From contig JAUNGD010000005.1 of NCBI GenBank assembly GCA_030524705.1, positions 35,626 through 99,625 of the forward strand: DNA of 64,000 nucleotides, given 5' to 3'. The stretch comes from Lachnospiraceae bacterium. Lineage in GTDB: Bacteria; Bacillota; Clostridia; Lachnospirales; Lachnospiraceae. Positions 63,003 through 64,000 of this stretch are shown here, piece by piece; position 1 is the first letter of the stretch; each line of letters opens with the position of its first letter. The notes beneath the pieces are model-generated. The model was not told the origin of the DNA and ran no database searches. It saw only the letters and a program-made list of their open reading frames with translations. A program made the position numbers and the translations under genes.

Positions 63003-63554
63003 ATGAAAATCGTGAATGAAAAAGCAAATGAAAAGGTAAATGGAATCGTTCTTTGCCTGTTTGAGCTGGTTGTCGGCGTACTTCTCCTGATTAATCCGGT
63101 GGGATTTACGGCTGGAATTATCAAGGTAGCCGGCGTTGTGCTGATGATACTCGGCCTCATTGAAATCGTGAAATATTTTAGAATGAATGCGGAAGAAGCG
63201 TCTCTTGGACAGGCCCTTGTCAAGGGACTTGTCTCTGTGCTGGCGGGAGCCTTTTGTACCTTTAGGACCGAATGGTTTATCCTCACATTCCCGGTTCTTA
63301 CGACGATATATGGCGTGATCCTTTTGTTAGTCGGTTTGGGAAAAATCCAGTTGACGGTGGATATGGTCCGCAGGAAAAACAAAAACTGGGTTTGGGCGGC
63401 GGTTAATGCTGTAGTTTCTATTGTCTGCGCCATTATCATTCTGAGCAGTCCGTTTACGTCCACGACGGTTCTTTGGATATTCACCGGCGCTTCTCTGATC
63501 GTAGAGGGTGCATTTGATATTATTACATTTTTGGTTGACAGGAAGTCAAAGTAA
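63003..63554 (+). CDS. DUF308 (HdeD-like) membrane protein
   Basis: A 183-residue protein with six membrane segments and the repeated pattern of HdeD proteins: LLINPVGFTAGIIKVAGVVLM and VIIL SSP-type loops. A ribosome site GGGAGGAAC precedes the ATG. HdeD of Escherichia coli is linked to acid resistance; function here unknown. Divergent from the TetR gene. Confidence 0.85.
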   Translation: MKIVNEKANEKVNGIVLCLFELVVGVLLLINPVGFTAGIIKVAGVVLMILGLIEIVKYFRMNAEEASLGQALVKGLVSVLAGAFCTFRTEWFILTFPVLTTIYGVILLLVGLGKIQLTVDMVRRKNKNWVWAAVNAVVSIVCAIIILSSPFTSTTVLWIFTGASLIVEGAFDIITFLVDRKSK

Positions 63555-64000
63555 GCTTGGCTGTTTTGGCGGAAGTCGTATACGCCGGGGCAGATTGCAG
63601 GTACGGAGGAATTTCCGCCGGTCACGAGCCTGAAGGGTGTGACGGCTATGGGGGGCTGATGCAGTACTATCCGCCGGTGGATCTTTATAATGAGCGCCTG
63701 AAAGAGCTGGCCAAAAAGCTGGGTCCGGGAGCATTATCCGAACTGCCTGCTGGTGGGCCCCTGTACCACAGGCAATCCTGACATTGCGGTTTCGGGAAGC
63801 GAGGGCGTGCATGTTTACTGCCATTCCCGGAAAGTATTGCCGCACTTCCCCCCGGGAGCTGTACGTTTTTTGCAATATAAGAATGCAGAGAGCAGGAAAA
63901 GCTGAGAGCTGCAGATAACGGCGCATGCGTAAATATGTACAGAATGGGCAGGGTTGTTTCATGAATGATTTTTAAAAGTATAGGAAGATCAGATTTTATC
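63555..64000. other. Right-end stretch with no recognisable gene
   Basis: Short frames exist (63557-63781 on the plus strand has AYYPPV-like and LYNERLKELAKKLGPG segments; a different plus frame continues with LLVGPCTTGNPDIAVSG near 63745-63800), which together look like a decayed coding region with a frameshift near 63740. I cannot name a family. No ribosome site supports either frame. Confidence 0.3.

Overview
The window looks like a piece of chromosome from an anaerobic, low-oxygen-adapted Clostridia member, most likely a Lachnospiraceae gut bacterium. This rests on the gene content: VanR/VanS plus class B sortase, PF09826-type beta-propeller protein next to an ECF sigma factor, a DUF951 gene beside rpsF-ssb-rpsR, PadR/DUF1700/DUF4097, a glycyl radical enzyme, many ferredoxin-type proteins, a tryptophan T-box and strong AGGAGG ribosome sites. 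I see no rRNA, tRNA, CRISPR array, prophage or insertion sequence.

Layout. 1-6337: end of a sugar ABC-transporter operon (binding protein cut by the window edge, double ATPase, permease) with two TIM-barrel sugar isomerase/epimerases and a Gfo/Idh oxidoreductase; this block is visibly more AT-rich than the rest. 6338-7191: a promoter, a cobalamin riboswitch and a terminator. 7192-18519: malate dehydrogenase, HdrB, HdrC, HdrA, FlxD/MvhD, two 4Fe-4S Flx proteins, the NAD(P)H-binding FlxA, a two-subunit soluble fumarate reductase and a two-subunit class I fumarase. Together these spell oxaloacetate to malate to fumarate to succinate, with the reductase joined to a complete flavin-bifurcation module. 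I consider this the most interesting system in the window: a candidate cytoplasmic NADH-dependent, ferredoxin-reducing (bifurcating) fumarate reductase, apparently under B12 control.

19034-30762: one long nucleoside-salvage operon (uridine phosphorylase, BMP-family nucleoside transporter, DeoD, DeoC, cytidine deaminase, DeoB) that also carries the glycyl radical enzyme YjjI and its activase YjjW, whose function is not established. 30980-32323: a MATE exporter. 32357-39553: a complete trpEGDCFBA operon behind a T-box with a UGG specifier. 39723-43088: thioredoxin-fold lipoprotein, TatD, RsmA (KsgA) and an alpha/beta hydrolase.

43201-47038 (minus strand): beta-propeller membrane protein with its ECF sigma factor, and a YitT-type membrane protein. 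47608-52728: asnS, flanked on both sides by structured repeat elements, then VanRS-like two-component system, sortase B, sirtuin and DUF951. 52830-59667: housekeeping block rpsF-ssb-rpsR, RelQ-type alarmone synthetase, GdpP c-di-AMP phosphodiesterase, rplI, dnaB and a MerR regulator. 59767-63554: small ferredoxin, PadR-DUF1700-DUF4097 operon with a near-perfect operator-like dyad, TetR regulator and HdeD-like membrane protein. The last 450 bases hold no gene I can recognise.

A recurring feature is short imperfect tandem duplication in the spacers between genes (18.7 kb, 23.3 kb, 35.9 kb, 37.4 kb, 47.3 kb). All functional statements are from reading the sequence and family knowledge; no database search was run.
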